Origin: an uncultured Rhodospirillaceae bacterium
GTDB taxonomy: Bacteria > Pseudomonadota > Alphaproteobacteria > Azospirillales > Azospirillaceae
Direction of reading: 5' to 3'
Assembly: GCA_937927415.1 (NCBI GenBank)
Contig: CALBDS010000004.1
Location: 124,001 to 188,000 of the forward strand
DNA: 64,000 nt
Positions 52,075 to 60,961 of the stretch are shown here, one piece after another. The first letter of the stretch is position 1. Every line of letters begins with the position of its first letter. A model generated the notes under the pieces. The model worked only from the letters and a program-made list of their open reading frames with translations, ran no database searches and was not told the DNA's origin. A program made the position numbers and the translations under genes.

Positions 52075-52658
52075 CGCACACCCCCCAAGCGGGTCATTCC
52101 GATGGTTTGAGGACCAACGGATTATACAAAAGGAAATATGCTAAAAGGTTAGGGCGCTGAGGGGGCTTGTGCAACGGCGAAGCCTGCGGCGCAATGTCGC
52201 ACTTTGAATGAATAACAAGATAAAGTGGCAGATGCGATAAGGAAATCTTAGTTTATCAGCCAACGGTTAATGATAATAGAAAGATAATGACCCCGATTGG
52301 ATCTTTCATTTTCCTTATACTGTTGATATTTTTCACGGAATGGTTGGCGTTGATTGATTTGCTGTAATGATAGTGTGCAAATGAACCCGAACGCATGCTG
52401 GGGTAAGGGGGGTTGGTGGCGGAATCGGCGGCTTGGGGTGCATATCCTGGTATTATGCCTTTCGCTGTAGAAACTGAACGAAAGTTTGGGTGGGGCTTTG
52501 TTGCCGTGATGGCACAGCAGTGGCAAAATCCCTTCAACCGGCAGCTTCATATGTTGCAGCCGTCCCGCTCAATCGGTGACATCAGCCAGGCAACCCCGGT
52601 GCCGGCTGTTTCGGACACCGGCCTCCTTCACCCTGTTTCCTCTCTCGTGCGGTGATTC
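52075..52658. other. Long AT-rich intergenic region before the export genes
   Basis: 584 bp, with 52120-52420 distinctly AT-rich relative to the window. It should hold the marR promoter and the promoter of the outer-membrane barrel gene. A 100-codon minus frame (52248-52550) has no protein-like features. No repeats or confident promoter boxes were found. Confidence 0.5.
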
Positions 52659-53909
52659 ATGAAGACCACGATCCTTGCCGTTTCGGCCCTGGCCGCCGTC
52701 TGTGTCACCACCGCTGTGTCGGCGCAGGATCTGGAACGGGGTGAAACCGTTCTGACCCGCCCGCGGCCGGAGGTGGAGCAGCTTGGCATCCGCGCCGGCG
52801 GTTTCCGTGTTCTGCCGCGGATGGAGATCGGCGGCACCTATGACAGCAACGTCTTTGCCACCGATTCGCGGGTGAAGGACGATTTCATCACCGTGATCCG
52901 CCCGGAACTGGCGGTCCGCTCCGACTGGAACAACCACGCGCTGAACTTCACCGCGTCGGGCGATCTGGCCCGCTATTCCCTGTACAAGACGCAGGATTTC
53001 AACGACTACGCCACCGCGCTCAACGGGCGGGTGGATGTGCTGCGCGATGTGCAGGTGGCGGCGGAGGCGTTTTTCCGCCGCGAACACGAAGGGGCCGGCG
53101 ATGCCGATCTGATCGGCACCTTCTCCCGCCCGGTGGTCTATTACGTCAGCGGGGGGGAGGCGTCGTACACCCACCGTTTCGGGCGGTTCCGCGCCCGGCT
53201 GAGCGGCAACGGCACCTATTACAACTACGAGAACGGCACCGACGAAACCGGCCGGTCGGTGTCGCAGGACTACCGCGACCGTTGGGACACCACCGGCACC
53301 TTGCGCGTGGGTTACGAGGTGGCGCCGGGCTATGAGGCGTTCATCCAGGGATCGCTGCTGAACTCCCACTACACCCACACCCCCGCCGGTGCGGCCAGCC
53401 GCGATTCGGACGGGTATGAGACGGTGGCGGGGGCGGCGTTCGACCTGACCGGCCTGCTGACCGGGGAGGTGTTCGCCGGTTATATGGAACGCTCCTACGA
53501 CAGCTCCATCTACAAGGATTTCTCGGGCTTCACGGTGGGCGGGCGGCTAAACTGGTCGGTGACCCAGCTCACCACCGTCACCGGGCAGGCCAGCCGGCAG
53601 GTGCGTGACACCCTGATCTTCCAGGGGGGCCGGGTGGCGTCCAGCTACACCCGCACGCTGGTGGCCCTGGGCGTGGATCATGAGCTGTTGCGCTCGCTGC
53701 TGCTGAACGCCCGCGCCCAGTACCGCACCGACGATTACAACGGCGTCAGCCGCACCGACGATGTGTATACGCTGGGGGCCGGGGCGACCTATCAGGTCAA
53801 CCGCTATCTCTCTCTGACCGGCGGTTACACCTATGAAGAACGGTCGTCGAATGCCATCAATGATTACAAGGACAACCTGATTTACCTGCGGCTCGGCGCC
53901 CAACTGTAA
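52659..53909 (+). CDS. Outer-membrane beta-barrel protein of exopolysaccharide export type
   Basis: 416 residues: a Sec signal (cleavage about VSAQD), then alternating-hydrophobicity strands with many aromatic residues (GGTYDSNVFATDSR, LSGNGTYYNYENG) and a final strand ending LRLGAQL. This is the layout of the putative porin-2 (BBP2_2) family, often located beside polysaccharide export genes. It is followed by a terminator and then the export lipoprotein. Confidence 0.8.
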   Translation: MKTTILAVSALAAVCVTTAVSAQDLERGETVLTRPRPEVEQLGIRAGGFRVLPRMEIGGTYDSNVFATDSRVKDDFITVIRPELAVRSDWNNHALNFTASGDLARYSLYKTQDFNDYATALNGRVDVLRDVQVAAEAFFRREHEGAGDADLIGTFSRPVVYYVSGGEASYTHRFGRFRARLSGNGTYYNYENGTDETGRSVSQDYRDRWDTTGTLRVGYEVAPGYEAFIQGSLLNSHYTHTPAGAASRDSDGYETVAGAAFDLTGLLTGEVFAGYMERSYDSSIYKDFSGFTVGGRLNWSVTQLTTVTGQASRQVRDTLIFQGGRVASSYTRTLVALGVDHELLRSLLLNARAQYRTDDYNGVSRTDDVYTLGAGATYQVNRYLSLTGGYTYEERSSNAINDYKDNLIYLRLGAQL

Positions 53910-53933
53910 TCACCATCCTCCCCGTTCAGGATA

Positions 53934-53963
53934 AACGCCCGCCGAAAGGCGGGCGTTTTTGTT
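53934..53963 (+). terminator. Intrinsic terminator after the barrel gene
   Basis: A 10-bp stem AACGCCCGCC/GGCGGGCGTT with a GAAA tetraloop and a TTTTTGTT tail, 25 bp after the stop. Confidence 0.88.
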
Positions 53964-54134
53964 ATGCCCTTTCGGACGTCTGTTCCTTGACCGGCCTTTT
54001 GTCGCCGTCCGCTCCACCGGCGGGGGTAATGCGACTCCACTTTTTTACAGTCGGTCCGGACTTGCTAGGCTTGCCCCTGTCTTTACCGGGGCCGGGATGT
54101 CCGGCCGTGCCGATCAAGAAAAGGGTCCTGTGCA

Positions 54135-54710
54135 ATGAACCGTCGCATGATGTTCCGATTGGCCGGGCTGTCCGTTCTGGGGGCCGGTCTGGCCGTGTCC
54201 GGCTGTGCCACCCAGGACGCGCCGCCCGAACCCGCCAACCTGTCGCAGGTGTCGGATTACCGTCTGGGGGCCGGCGACGCGCTGCGGGTGATCGTGTTCG
54301 GGGAGGAGCAGCTCTCCGGTGAGTTCCGCGTCGATGGCAGCGGGTCGGTGGCCATGCCGCTGATCGGCGAGGTCCCGGCCCGCAACCGCACCCCGCGCGA
54401 GGTGGAAAACGACATCGCCCGCCGGCTGGAAAAGGGCTATGTCCGCGAGGCCCGCGTCAGCGTCGAGGTGCTGAACCACCGCCCCTTCTTCATCCTGGGC
54501 GAGGTGCGCAACCCCGGCCAGTACGCCTATGTCAACGGCATGACCGCCTTGTCGGCGGTGGCCATGGCCGGTGGCTTCACCTATCGCGCCAAGGATGATT
54601 ACGTCCTGGTCACCCGCGGCAGCGATCCGAAGAAACATCTCTACAAGGCGCCGATCACCACGCCGGTGATGCCCGACGACGTGGTGCGCATCCCCGAACG
54701 CTATTTCTGA
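54135..54710 (+). CDS. Polysaccharide export lipoprotein (Wza-like)
   Basis: 191 residues: a lipoprotein signal with lipobox VSGC, a Poly_export domain (YRLGAGDALRVIVFGEEQLSGEFRVDGSGSVAMPLIGEV) and a SLBB-like segment (FFILGEVRNPGQYAYVNGMTALSAVAMAGGF). It is short compared with Wza, like the KpsD/Wza-type small exporters. It probably forms the periplasmic/outer-membrane channel with the barrel protein. No glycosyltransferases are in this window. Confidence 0.88.
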   Translation: MNRRMMFRLAGLSVLGAGLAVSGCATQDAPPEPANLSQVSDYRLGAGDALRVIVFGEEQLSGEFRVDGSGSVAMPLIGEVPARNRTPREVENDIARRLEKGYVREARVSVEVLNHRPFFILGEVRNPGQYAYVNGMTALSAVAMAGGFTYRAKDDYVLVTRGSDPKKHLYKAPITTPVMPDDVVRIPERYF

Positions 54711-54730
54711 TCGGGGGGCGATCCGCCCGT

Positions 54731-54772
54731 CATACCGTCGAGCGTCAGTCTTGACTGACGCTCGACGGTATG
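54731..54772. repeat. 42-bp near-perfect palindrome
   Basis: 20-bp arms starting CATACCGTCGAGCGTCAGTC are exact reverse complements around a TT centre. It lies 20 bp after the export gene stop. There is no T-tract; it may act as a bidirectional 3' barrier or be a mobile-element scar. Confidence 0.8.
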
Positions 54773-54850
54773 GGCCGCGCCCGCCGTTTGAGGGCTAGCG
54801 GAAAGCCTGATGTGTCAGGCTTTCCGCTGGATGGTATCATGCGTCGCCCG

Positions 54851-55159
54851 TTACGCATCAATGGTCATGACGCGGCGGAAATCGCCCAGTTCGAGCAGGC
54901 GCAGGATATGGGGCTGCGGGCGGCGCAGCGCGACGCCCTCCTGCTGCTGGGCCTTGGCCTTTTCATGGGCCACCAGCAGCAGCCCCAGCCCGGCGCTGTC
55001 GATGAAATCGATGCCCGACAGGTCGAGGATCACCCGGGCCGCGGCCCCGGTGACGGCGGTATCGACCATCGTCATGAAGCCTTCGTGATCGCGCATGGTC
55101 AGCTTGCCGCTGAGAAACACTTCGGTCGCACGCGCCCCGTGCTGGATGCGGAAATCCAT
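54851..55159 (-). CDS. STAS-domain protein (anti-sigma factor antagonist-like)
   Basis: 102 residues, a single STAS domain. The phosphorylatable Ser lies in IDFIDSAGLGLLL (DSxG). It starts MDFRIQHGARATEVFLSGKLTM. Such proteins act in partner-switching regulation, or as small MlaB-like STAS domains. No anti-sigma kinase is adjacent. It lies between the export lipoprotein and isocitrate dehydrogenase, on the minus strand. Confidence 0.85.
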   Translation of the reverse strand: MDFRIQHGARATEVFLSGKLTMRDHEGFMTMVDTAVTGAAARVILDLSGIDFIDSAGLGLLLVAHEKAKAQQQEGVALRRPQPHILRLLELGDFRRVMTIDA

Positions 55160-55342
55160 GTCGGTCCCCGGTTGTTGCCATCCCCAGGATACCGCACCGT
55201 GGGATGGAAACAACCGTATCGCACGGCCCGTTTCACGGTGGCGGACCCGCTCCGGTGATGGGGCTTGCGGGTGCCGCAGCGGGAGTCGTTGAAATCGTCT
55301 GTCGCTCCGTCTAGGGTCCAGCCGCTGCTGGGAGTTATCCAC

Positions 55343-56800
55343 ATGACGGACGCTGATTCGCTTGCCCCCACCCCGATCACCGTGGCCGATGGCGACGGTA
55401 TCGGACCCGAAGTCATGCAGGCCGTGCTGCGGGTGCTGAAGGCCGCCGGGGCGCGGCTTGACGTCAACCGCATCATGGTGGGAGAGGTGGCCTACCGCCA
55501 GGGGCATGTGGGCGGGCTGGACCCGGCGGCGTGGGAATCCATCCGCCGCACCCGTGTCTTTCTGAAAGGCCCGGTGACCACCCCGCAAGGGCCGGGGTAC
55601 AAATCCCTCAACGTCGTCGCCCGCACCACGCTGGGGCTGTACGCCAACGTGCGCCCGTGCGTGTCGTACCACCCCTATGTGCGCACCCGCCATCCGCGCA
55701 TGGATGTGGTCATCATCCGCGAGAACGAAGAGGATCTGTACGCCGGCATCGAACACCGCCAGACCGACGACGTGATCCAGTCGGTCAAGCTGATCTCCCA
55801 GCCCGGTTCCGAACGCATCATCCGCTACGCCTTCGAATACGCCCGCGCCAACCATCGGCGCAAGGTGACCGCGTTCGTCAAAGACAACATCATGAAGCTG
55901 ACCGACGGGCTGTTCCTGCGCACCTTTCAGGAGGTCGCGGCGGAATACCCGGAGATCAAGGCCGATCATCTGATCGTCGATATCGGCGCCGCCCGGCTGG
56001 CCGACCAGCCCGAACGTTTCGACGTGATCGTCACCCTGAACCTCTACGGCGACATCGTGTCGGACATCGCCGCCCAGATCACCGGCTCGGTGGGGCTGGC
56101 GGGGTCGGCCAACATCGGCCCCGACTGCGCCATGTTCGAAGCGATCCACGGCTCCGCCCCCATGATCGCCGGGCAGGGCATCGCCAACCCCTCGGGCCTG
56201 ATGATGGCGGCGGTGATGATGCTGGTCCACATCGGCCAGGGCGACGTGGCCGCCCGCGTTCATAACGCCTGGCTGCGCACCGTCGAGGATGGGGTCCATA
56301 CGGTGGACATCTTCTCCCGCGGGCTGAGCCGTTACCGGGTGGGCACCCAGGCGTTCGCGGATTCGGTGATCGAGCGGCTGGGCGATCTGCCGGTCACCTT
56401 GCCCAGCGTCGGCTATGCCACCGGCATGCGCCCCGCCTTCGATCGCGCCATCCACCTGACCCAGCGGCCGCCGGCCCGCAAGGATCTGGTGGGGGTGGAT
56501 GTGTTTTTCCACTGGTCGGGCGGCAGCCCGGCGGATCTGGCCGCCGCCGTCCTGCCGCTGACCGGCGAGGGGCTGGTGCTGTCCAGCATCTCCAACCGCA
56601 GTCAGAAGGTCTGGCCCGAGGGGCACGCCGGGGTGTTCTGCACCGATCACTGGCGCTGCCGCTTCCTGGCGCGGACGGGCCACACCAGCCATGGGGAGAT
56701 CATCGCCCTGCTGGGCCGCATCGCCGCCGCCGGGCTGGATTTCATCCAGACCGAGAACCTGTGCAATTTCGACGGCAAGGCGGGGTTTTCCGCCGCCTGA
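55343..56800 (+). CDS. Isocitrate dehydrogenase, long bacterial form
   Basis: 485 residues of the isocitrate/isopropylmalate dehydrogenase family. VADGDGIGPEVM, VRPCVSYHP, IIRENEEDLYAGIE, and DIGAARLADQPERFDVIVTLNLYGDIVSD are family motifs; FEAIHGSAPMIAG is the NADP-binding loop. The extra C-terminal domain of about 140 residues is typical of the Thermus/Rickettsia-type enzyme. It is unrelated at subfamily level to the second enzyme at 60962-62185. The start at 55343 overlaps a DnaA-box-like sequence. Confidence 0.85.
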   Translation: MTDADSLAPTPITVADGDGIGPEVMQAVLRVLKAAGARLDVNRIMVGEVAYRQGHVGGLDPAAWESIRRTRVFLKGPVTTPQGPGYKSLNVVARTTLGLYANVRPCVSYHPYVRTRHPRMDVVIIRENEEDLYAGIEHRQTDDVIQSVKLISQPGSERIIRYAFEYARANHRRKVTAFVKDNIMKLTDGLFLRTFQEVAAEYPEIKADHLIVDIGAARLADQPERFDVIVTLNLYGDIVSDIAAQITGSVGLAGSANIGPDCAMFEAIHGSAPMIAGQGIANPSGLMMAAVMMLVHIGQGDVAARVHNAWLRTVEDGVHTVDIFSRGLSRYRVGTQAFADSVIERLGDLPVTLPSVGYATGMRPAFDRAIHLTQRPPARKDLVGVDVFFHWSGGSPADLAAAVLPLTGEGLVLSSISNRSQKVWPEGHAGVFCTDHWRCRFLARTGHTSHGEIIALLGRIAAAGLDFIQTENLCNFDGKAGFSAA

Positions 56801-57240
56801 CCCCGGTCCCCCCTTATGCGGCGCTACGCCGCACGGGGGGGTGCAGATTTCAGCTGGGTAATACGGGGCCGCGCATACGCTGGTACAGGGTTCCCATTGG
56901 CGGACACACCAACAATTCAAGTCACGCAAGGGCTTATCCGAAAGATCGGGGATGCTCGAAGAGTCCGTGACTCCATGGGCTGTTGTCCCTATGGTCACAC
57001 CCGGTCCCAAATGCGGCGGAACCCCCACTTATGCACAGGAATGTTGCCTCTGCCCCCTGTTCGCGGAGCCGCGCATCTGGTAGTTTTATGACACAGCGGC
57101 ACTAAATGTTGCGTTTTATGGAAAACCAGACCATTCCCTTGCGGCGGCGTTCCCGCTCGGGGGCGATGGGAAGCGATAAGGCGTGGACACAAGCGCCGGA
57201 ACATGCGGTGCCAGACGAGACAGGGGCAGCGGAGACGGGC
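56801..57240. promoter_or_regulatory. Regulatory region upstream of gcrA
   Basis: 440 bp. It includes two GANTC (CcrM) sites 3 bp apart (56961-56965 and 56969-56973), a perfect DnaA box TTATGCACA (57029-57037) and a GC-rich hairpin (GCGGCG/CGCCGC, about 56819-56832). This matches the known DnaA-GcrA-CcrM cell-cycle circuit, although exact promoters are not resolved. Confidence 0.45.
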
Positions 57241-57606
57241 ATGAGTTGGACGGATGAACGGATTCAGCGTCTGAAGGATCTCTGGGCACAAGGTCTGAGC
57301 GCCAGCGAGATTGCGGACGCCCTGGGCGACATCAGCCGCAACGCGGTCATTGGCAAGGCGCACCGCCTGGGCCTGTCGGGTCGCCCATCGCCGATCAAGA
57401 AAAAGCCCACCAAGGGGGCAACCATCTTGAGCCTGACCGAGCGCATGTGCAAATGGCCGGTCGGCGACCCCAAGCATCAGGATTTCCATTTCTGCGGCAA
57501 GCCGGCCCTGGCGGGGCTGCCCTATTGCGCCGAGCACGCCGCCATCGCCTATCAGCCGAGCAATTCCAAGAAGCGTGACGACGACCGCAACGTCGGCGTC
57601 GCGTAA
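57241..57606 (+). CDS. gcrA: GcrA cell-cycle regulator
   Basis: 121 residues. The N-terminal HTH is MSWTDERIQRLKDLWAQGLSASEIADALGDISRNAVIGKAHRLGL, almost the GcrA consensus. CKWPVGDP and a Cys-containing C-terminal region (FCGKPALAGLPYCAEHA) follow. GcrA binds sigma-70 polymerase at GANTC-methylated promoters and drives S-phase genes. The ATG at 57241 was chosen over the longer frame from 57106. Confidence 0.94.
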   Translation: MSWTDERIQRLKDLWAQGLSASEIADALGDISRNAVIGKAHRLGLSGRPSPIKKKPTKGATILSLTERMCKWPVGDPKHQDFHFCGKPALAGLPYCAEHAAIAYQPSNSKKRDDDRNVGVA

Positions 57607-57700
57607 AGGTCCGGCCACCCGCCGCTTTCCGTCGCCGGTGTTCCGTATGGGGAAGGCCGGCGGCTGAAGCCCGTGGGAATTGGTGCTGTCCTGTCTGCTG

Positions 57701-57735
57701 AACCCCCGGCCGTCATTTGACGGCGGGGGTTTTTC
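57701..57735 (+). terminator. Intrinsic terminator downstream of gcrA
   Basis: AACCCCCGGCCGTC pairs with GACGGCGGGGGTT with an ATTT loop and a T-tract, 95 bp after gcrA. It also shields the convergent gene at 57768. Confidence 0.75.
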
Positions 57736-57767
57736 TATGGCCGCGGCACTGTGGGCCGGCTTCGCCG

Positions 57768-58922
57768 TCAAAGCGGCGGGTGACGAAGATCACTCAAAAG
57801 CCGATCGACATTGGGGCGGTTGTGAGGATCGTCGATCAGCGCACGAAGGCTATAGGATTGGTAGCTGTTCGTGCCGCTGTACAGGTCGGCCAGCCGGTCG
57901 GCGACCGAAGCCAGAATGTCGGCGTGTTCTGCGTGAAGACGCGGGCGGCCCTGGTCTATGCCGGGGCCGTGGCTGTAATAATGGCAAAAACCGATCAGGC
58001 TGGCCGTCTGGACGGTGCCGGCGACAAGATTGCGGTGGTAGCAGCCGAGTTTGTGCATGTGCCGGCGCCTGGGCGGTGCCGGATTGCCCGGCGGTGGCGT
58101 CTCCGCCATGAACAGCGACGGCATCCAGACGGTCCGCCCGCAGGCTGTGGCATAAAAACAATTGCCCGGCACCCTGTTCTGCCTGTCCATCGGCAACAGG
58201 GTTTCCTTCAGAACCAGCGGGGGAAGAGTGACACCCTTCCAGTGTGCCGGCCAAGCGGTGACCCCATGGATCGCCCGGTGCAGATCCGAGTCGATGGGCT
58301 GGTTCAGATCGAAGCCATCGCCCTGAACCACGGTCATCAGCGACAGTGGTGTCGGCGATGACAGGATTCCCTGAACGGCGCCATAGTAGCGGTCGCGGCA
58401 ACGCGCCATCAGGGCGTCCATGACGGTGGTGAGCGAGCAATCCGTTTGGGACGTGCCATCCGGCCATTGGATCGTCAGAGGGCGTTCGTTTCTCAGGGTT
58501 CGTGCCTGTTCGACCCAGGCATCAAGAGCCAGCGGCTCTCCGTTGTAAGAGGCAGTCAGAGCCAGGGCGAGACCGAAGGGAAATCCATAACAGTCATAGC
58601 TCACGCGGAGCGGCCCCCCGGCTGAAATCTTGGCCGGTGCATCCGTCAGCCGGAAGGGGACCAGATGATGCCAAGCGGTGTCACCGTCGAGGCTGTCGGG
58701 AGGGGTGCCGTGGAAATAACGCTGCCAAAAGAAGCTGTGGTGTCCGGTACGCCACGGGTGTTCGACATCGCCCCCCTGGCCGCGGCGTACGGCATTGAAC
58801 GTCGGGTAATATGAGAAATAGTCGGTCAGGCGGCGCGTCGGGCTGTTGGTGGGGGCGGAGAGCAACGGGGCCAGGGTTGTCTGAACCGTCACAAAGGTGA
58901 GCCGGAAATCACGAATCCCCAT
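57768..58922 (-). CDS. Protein of unknown family (384 aa)
   Basis: Soluble, aromatic- and His-rich, with SPTRRLTDYFSYYPTFNAVRRGQG, HHSFFWQRYFHG and CHYYSHGP. No signal peptide, membrane helix or known motif was recognised. The start at 58922 follows AGGAGACAACC. It has more A/T and looser codon use than neighbours, as does the next gene, suggesting joint acquisition. It probably belongs with 59158-60804, 235 bp upstream on the same strand. Confidence 0.65.
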   Translation of the reverse strand: MGIRDFRLTFVTVQTTLAPLLSAPTNSPTRRLTDYFSYYPTFNAVRRGQGGDVEHPWRTGHHSFFWQRYFHGTPPDSLDGDTAWHHLVPFRLTDAPAKISAGGPLRVSYDCYGFPFGLALALTASYNGEPLALDAWVEQARTLRNERPLTIQWPDGTSQTDCSLTTVMDALMARCRDRYYGAVQGILSSPTPLSLMTVVQGDGFDLNQPIDSDLHRAIHGVTAWPAHWKGVTLPPLVLKETLLPMDRQNRVPGNCFYATACGRTVWMPSLFMAETPPPGNPAPPRRRHMHKLGCYHRNLVAGTVQTASLIGFCHYYSHGPGIDQGRPRLHAEHADILASVADRLADLYSGTNSYQSYSLRALIDDPHNRPNVDRLLSDLRHPPL

Positions 58923-59157
58923 GGTTGTCTCCTGTTGAATATTTTTCATTATTTGATATCATTGCGCGCAGACTGAGGACTAAGCCTATATGTCAGTTGT
59001 GAATGCGAGGCTAGCCGCTTCGCGCAGGCGCATCATCGCCAGATGGTGTGCCGACACACTGTCTCAGGTTGATCCAGGAGCAAGCCACGGGGCTTGCTCC
59101 ACTTTTTGCACCTGCTTCTGTTGGGGCGGCTTTGTCCCGCGGGCTGGCCGCCGCTTG

Positions 59158-60804
59158 TCATGGGAGCGGTGTCATCGTGATGATGATGAAGTTTTCCTGG
59201 CGGGCCGTTTCGGGAAACAGCGTGGCATCGACCAAGCGAGGCCCCTGATCCTCTGTCCATGCGATGCCGATGGATGTGTCCCGCCTCAGCGTGTTGGCCA
59301 ACTTGTCCACAGCCCCGTCGTTCAACAGCCCGTGGATGGTCTGAAGAGTATCCGAGCGTTTTGTGTCGTCGGCTTCCCTGCTGCCGAGGGATGCCGCCGG
59401 TACGGCCCAGACCTTGCCGGGGGTGGCCGTGTCCGGTGCCAGAAGGAACAGTTTCGCCCCGCCCGTGACGGCGGTGCAGACCGGGCGTCTGATGCCTGAT
59501 TCCAGCGCCGCCAGCCGTTCAATGACCCGCAAGGGACTGTCCTTGGGCGTGAAGCGTTTCATGCTCGCGCCCCGTCGCCGGCGCAGGTCCAGCCCCACCC
59601 AGACGACGGCGAAGACGCCGCCGATGAGAAGGGACAGGAACCACATATGGTAGACGTCGGAAAATCCGTATCCGATCAGAACATTGCGCGGCTGCTTCAG
59701 AATGTGCTGCGTGTAGAACGGATAGACAAACGCGACGATGACAAGCGAAAGCGATATGGACAGGGCTGCGGCGGCCGTCTTGTTTTCCTGAAGGAACGCG
59801 GCTTTTTTTGATGCATCCGGGGCCGGGTCGGGAACGATCCGCTGATAGAATTGAAACAGCGTGGACGACATCAGAAGGACAAGAACACCAGGCAGAACCA
59901 GAAAAGAGGGGATCTGGATCAGGTTCTGAATTTCGCTGATGAAGGGAACGCCGATGGTCACCTTTTCAGTAATGCTGACGCCGCCACTCCACACATCCTC
60001 TCCCCTTTTTTGCTCCAGGCGGAGGGCGGCGCCGATGGTGTGGTTCCCCGCCACCACGGGTTCCTGGCTGTCGGCGCGGAACGACAGGGTCAGGGGGACA
60101 AGGCTGGTGCTGCGGGCCGGGATGATCCATGGCAGCGGTTCCGCGGCTGCCGTGTTCATGAAGCGGGGATGCTGGAAGCTGGCGGCGGTGACGCTCAGAG
60201 GGGCGTCGGTCAGATTGGTCAGGCGCAGATAGGCCCGGCCCGCCTGCTGATCGAAGAGCGATTCGAAGTCCTTGAGCAGGCCGTGTTCAAGAACATCCTT
60301 GGTGGCGGGCGGTGGCACAGGCTTGACCGTGACCGCGGACAGATCGTACTGCACCGTATGCGGTTTCAGCGGATCGGTGCCGGTTCGGTGTTCGAGGACC
60401 AGGGTCAACGGGGTTTCCCCCCGAATATCCCCATCGCTTTCAATCTCCACCGTCCAGATCAGCTCATTCCGGGTGGGGAACTGGCTGGGGAGCGGCTGAC
60501 CGGCAACGCTGGTGTGGATGCCGCGCGCTGGCAGGAAGCGCAGATCGGCCGTCTGGATGGTCATCTCTGTTCCGGGGCGGACGATGACCGTCAGCGTTTG
60601 TCGTCCCGCACCCCCCGGTGCCAGTGCGATGGTGTTCGGTTTCACGTCGATCGTGACGGACCGCTCGGCGGATAACGCAGCCGTGGGGAAGCCGATTCCG
60701 ACAACAGCCGCCAGAGCCAGCAGAGAGGCCACAAGGGAGACCACCATCCCCTTCAAGGCCGGAGCAGGGCAACACCCCACCGTTTTGCAATGACCGTCCG
60801 GCAT
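59158..60804 (-). CDS. Membrane protein of unknown family (548 aa)
   Basis: Sec signal (residues about 20-46, VSLVASLLALAAVVGIGFPTA), then a long extracytoplasmic beta-rich region (about 47-275) with immunoglobulin-like repeated strands (ERSVTIDVKPNTIALAPGG). Three membrane helices follow at about 285-310, 335-360 and 380-410 (FLVLPGVLVLLMSSTLF, ALSISLSLVIVAFVYPFY, MWFLSLLIGGVFAVVWVGL) and a cytosolic tail of about 130 residues. The start at 60804 has a weak ribosome site; a start at residue 20 is possible. Function unknown. Confidence 0.65.
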   Translation of the reverse strand: MPDGHCKTVGCCPAPALKGMVVSLVASLLALAAVVGIGFPTAALSAERSVTIDVKPNTIALAPGGAGRQTLTVIVRPGTEMTIQTADLRFLPARGIHTSVAGQPLPSQFPTRNELIWTVEIESDGDIRGETPLTLVLEHRTGTDPLKPHTVQYDLSAVTVKPVPPPATKDVLEHGLLKDFESLFDQQAGRAYLRLTNLTDAPLSVTAASFQHPRFMNTAAAEPLPWIIPARSTSLVPLTLSFRADSQEPVVAGNHTIGAALRLEQKRGEDVWSGGVSITEKVTIGVPFISEIQNLIQIPSFLVLPGVLVLLMSSTLFQFYQRIVPDPAPDASKKAAFLQENKTAAAALSISLSLVIVAFVYPFYTQHILKQPRNVLIGYGFSDVYHMWFLSLLIGGVFAVVWVGLDLRRRRGASMKRFTPKDSPLRVIERLAALESGIRRPVCTAVTGGAKLFLLAPDTATPGKVWAVPAASLGSREADDTKRSDTLQTIHGLLNDGAVDKLANTLRRDTSIGIAWTEDQGPRLVDATLFPETARQENFIIITMTPLP

Positions 60805-60902
60805 GGAGTCACGCGAAATTTGAGAAGGAAACTATCTCCATGATGGTTTTAGGCCGGTAATTTTACAAGTCAAAAGGGTATTCGCTGGCGCGAGGGCGCA
60901 CG

Positions 60903-60930
60903 AAAAAACCCGGAGCCTTGCGGCTCCGGG
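60903..60930 (-). terminator. Intrinsic terminator of icd
   Basis: Minus strand: CCCGGAGCC/GGCTCCGGG, 4-nt loop, then six T. It lies 32 bp after the stop of the isocitrate dehydrogenase gene. Confidence 0.9.
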
Positions 60931-60961
60931 TCCGGTTCCCGTGAAGGAAGGGGAGCCGTTA

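Noticed and set aside
52248..52550. 100-codon minus frame in the AT-rich gap before the barrel gene
   Set aside because: No ribosome site, odd composition and no domain. It is likely an accidental frame in AT-rich DNA.
55335..55343. DnaA box TTATCCACA overlapping the first isocitrate dehydrogenase start
   Set aside because: It is a perfect 9-mer but single, overlaps the start codon, and has no other origin features (AT-rich unwinding region, box cluster) nearby. Chance is the simpler explanation.
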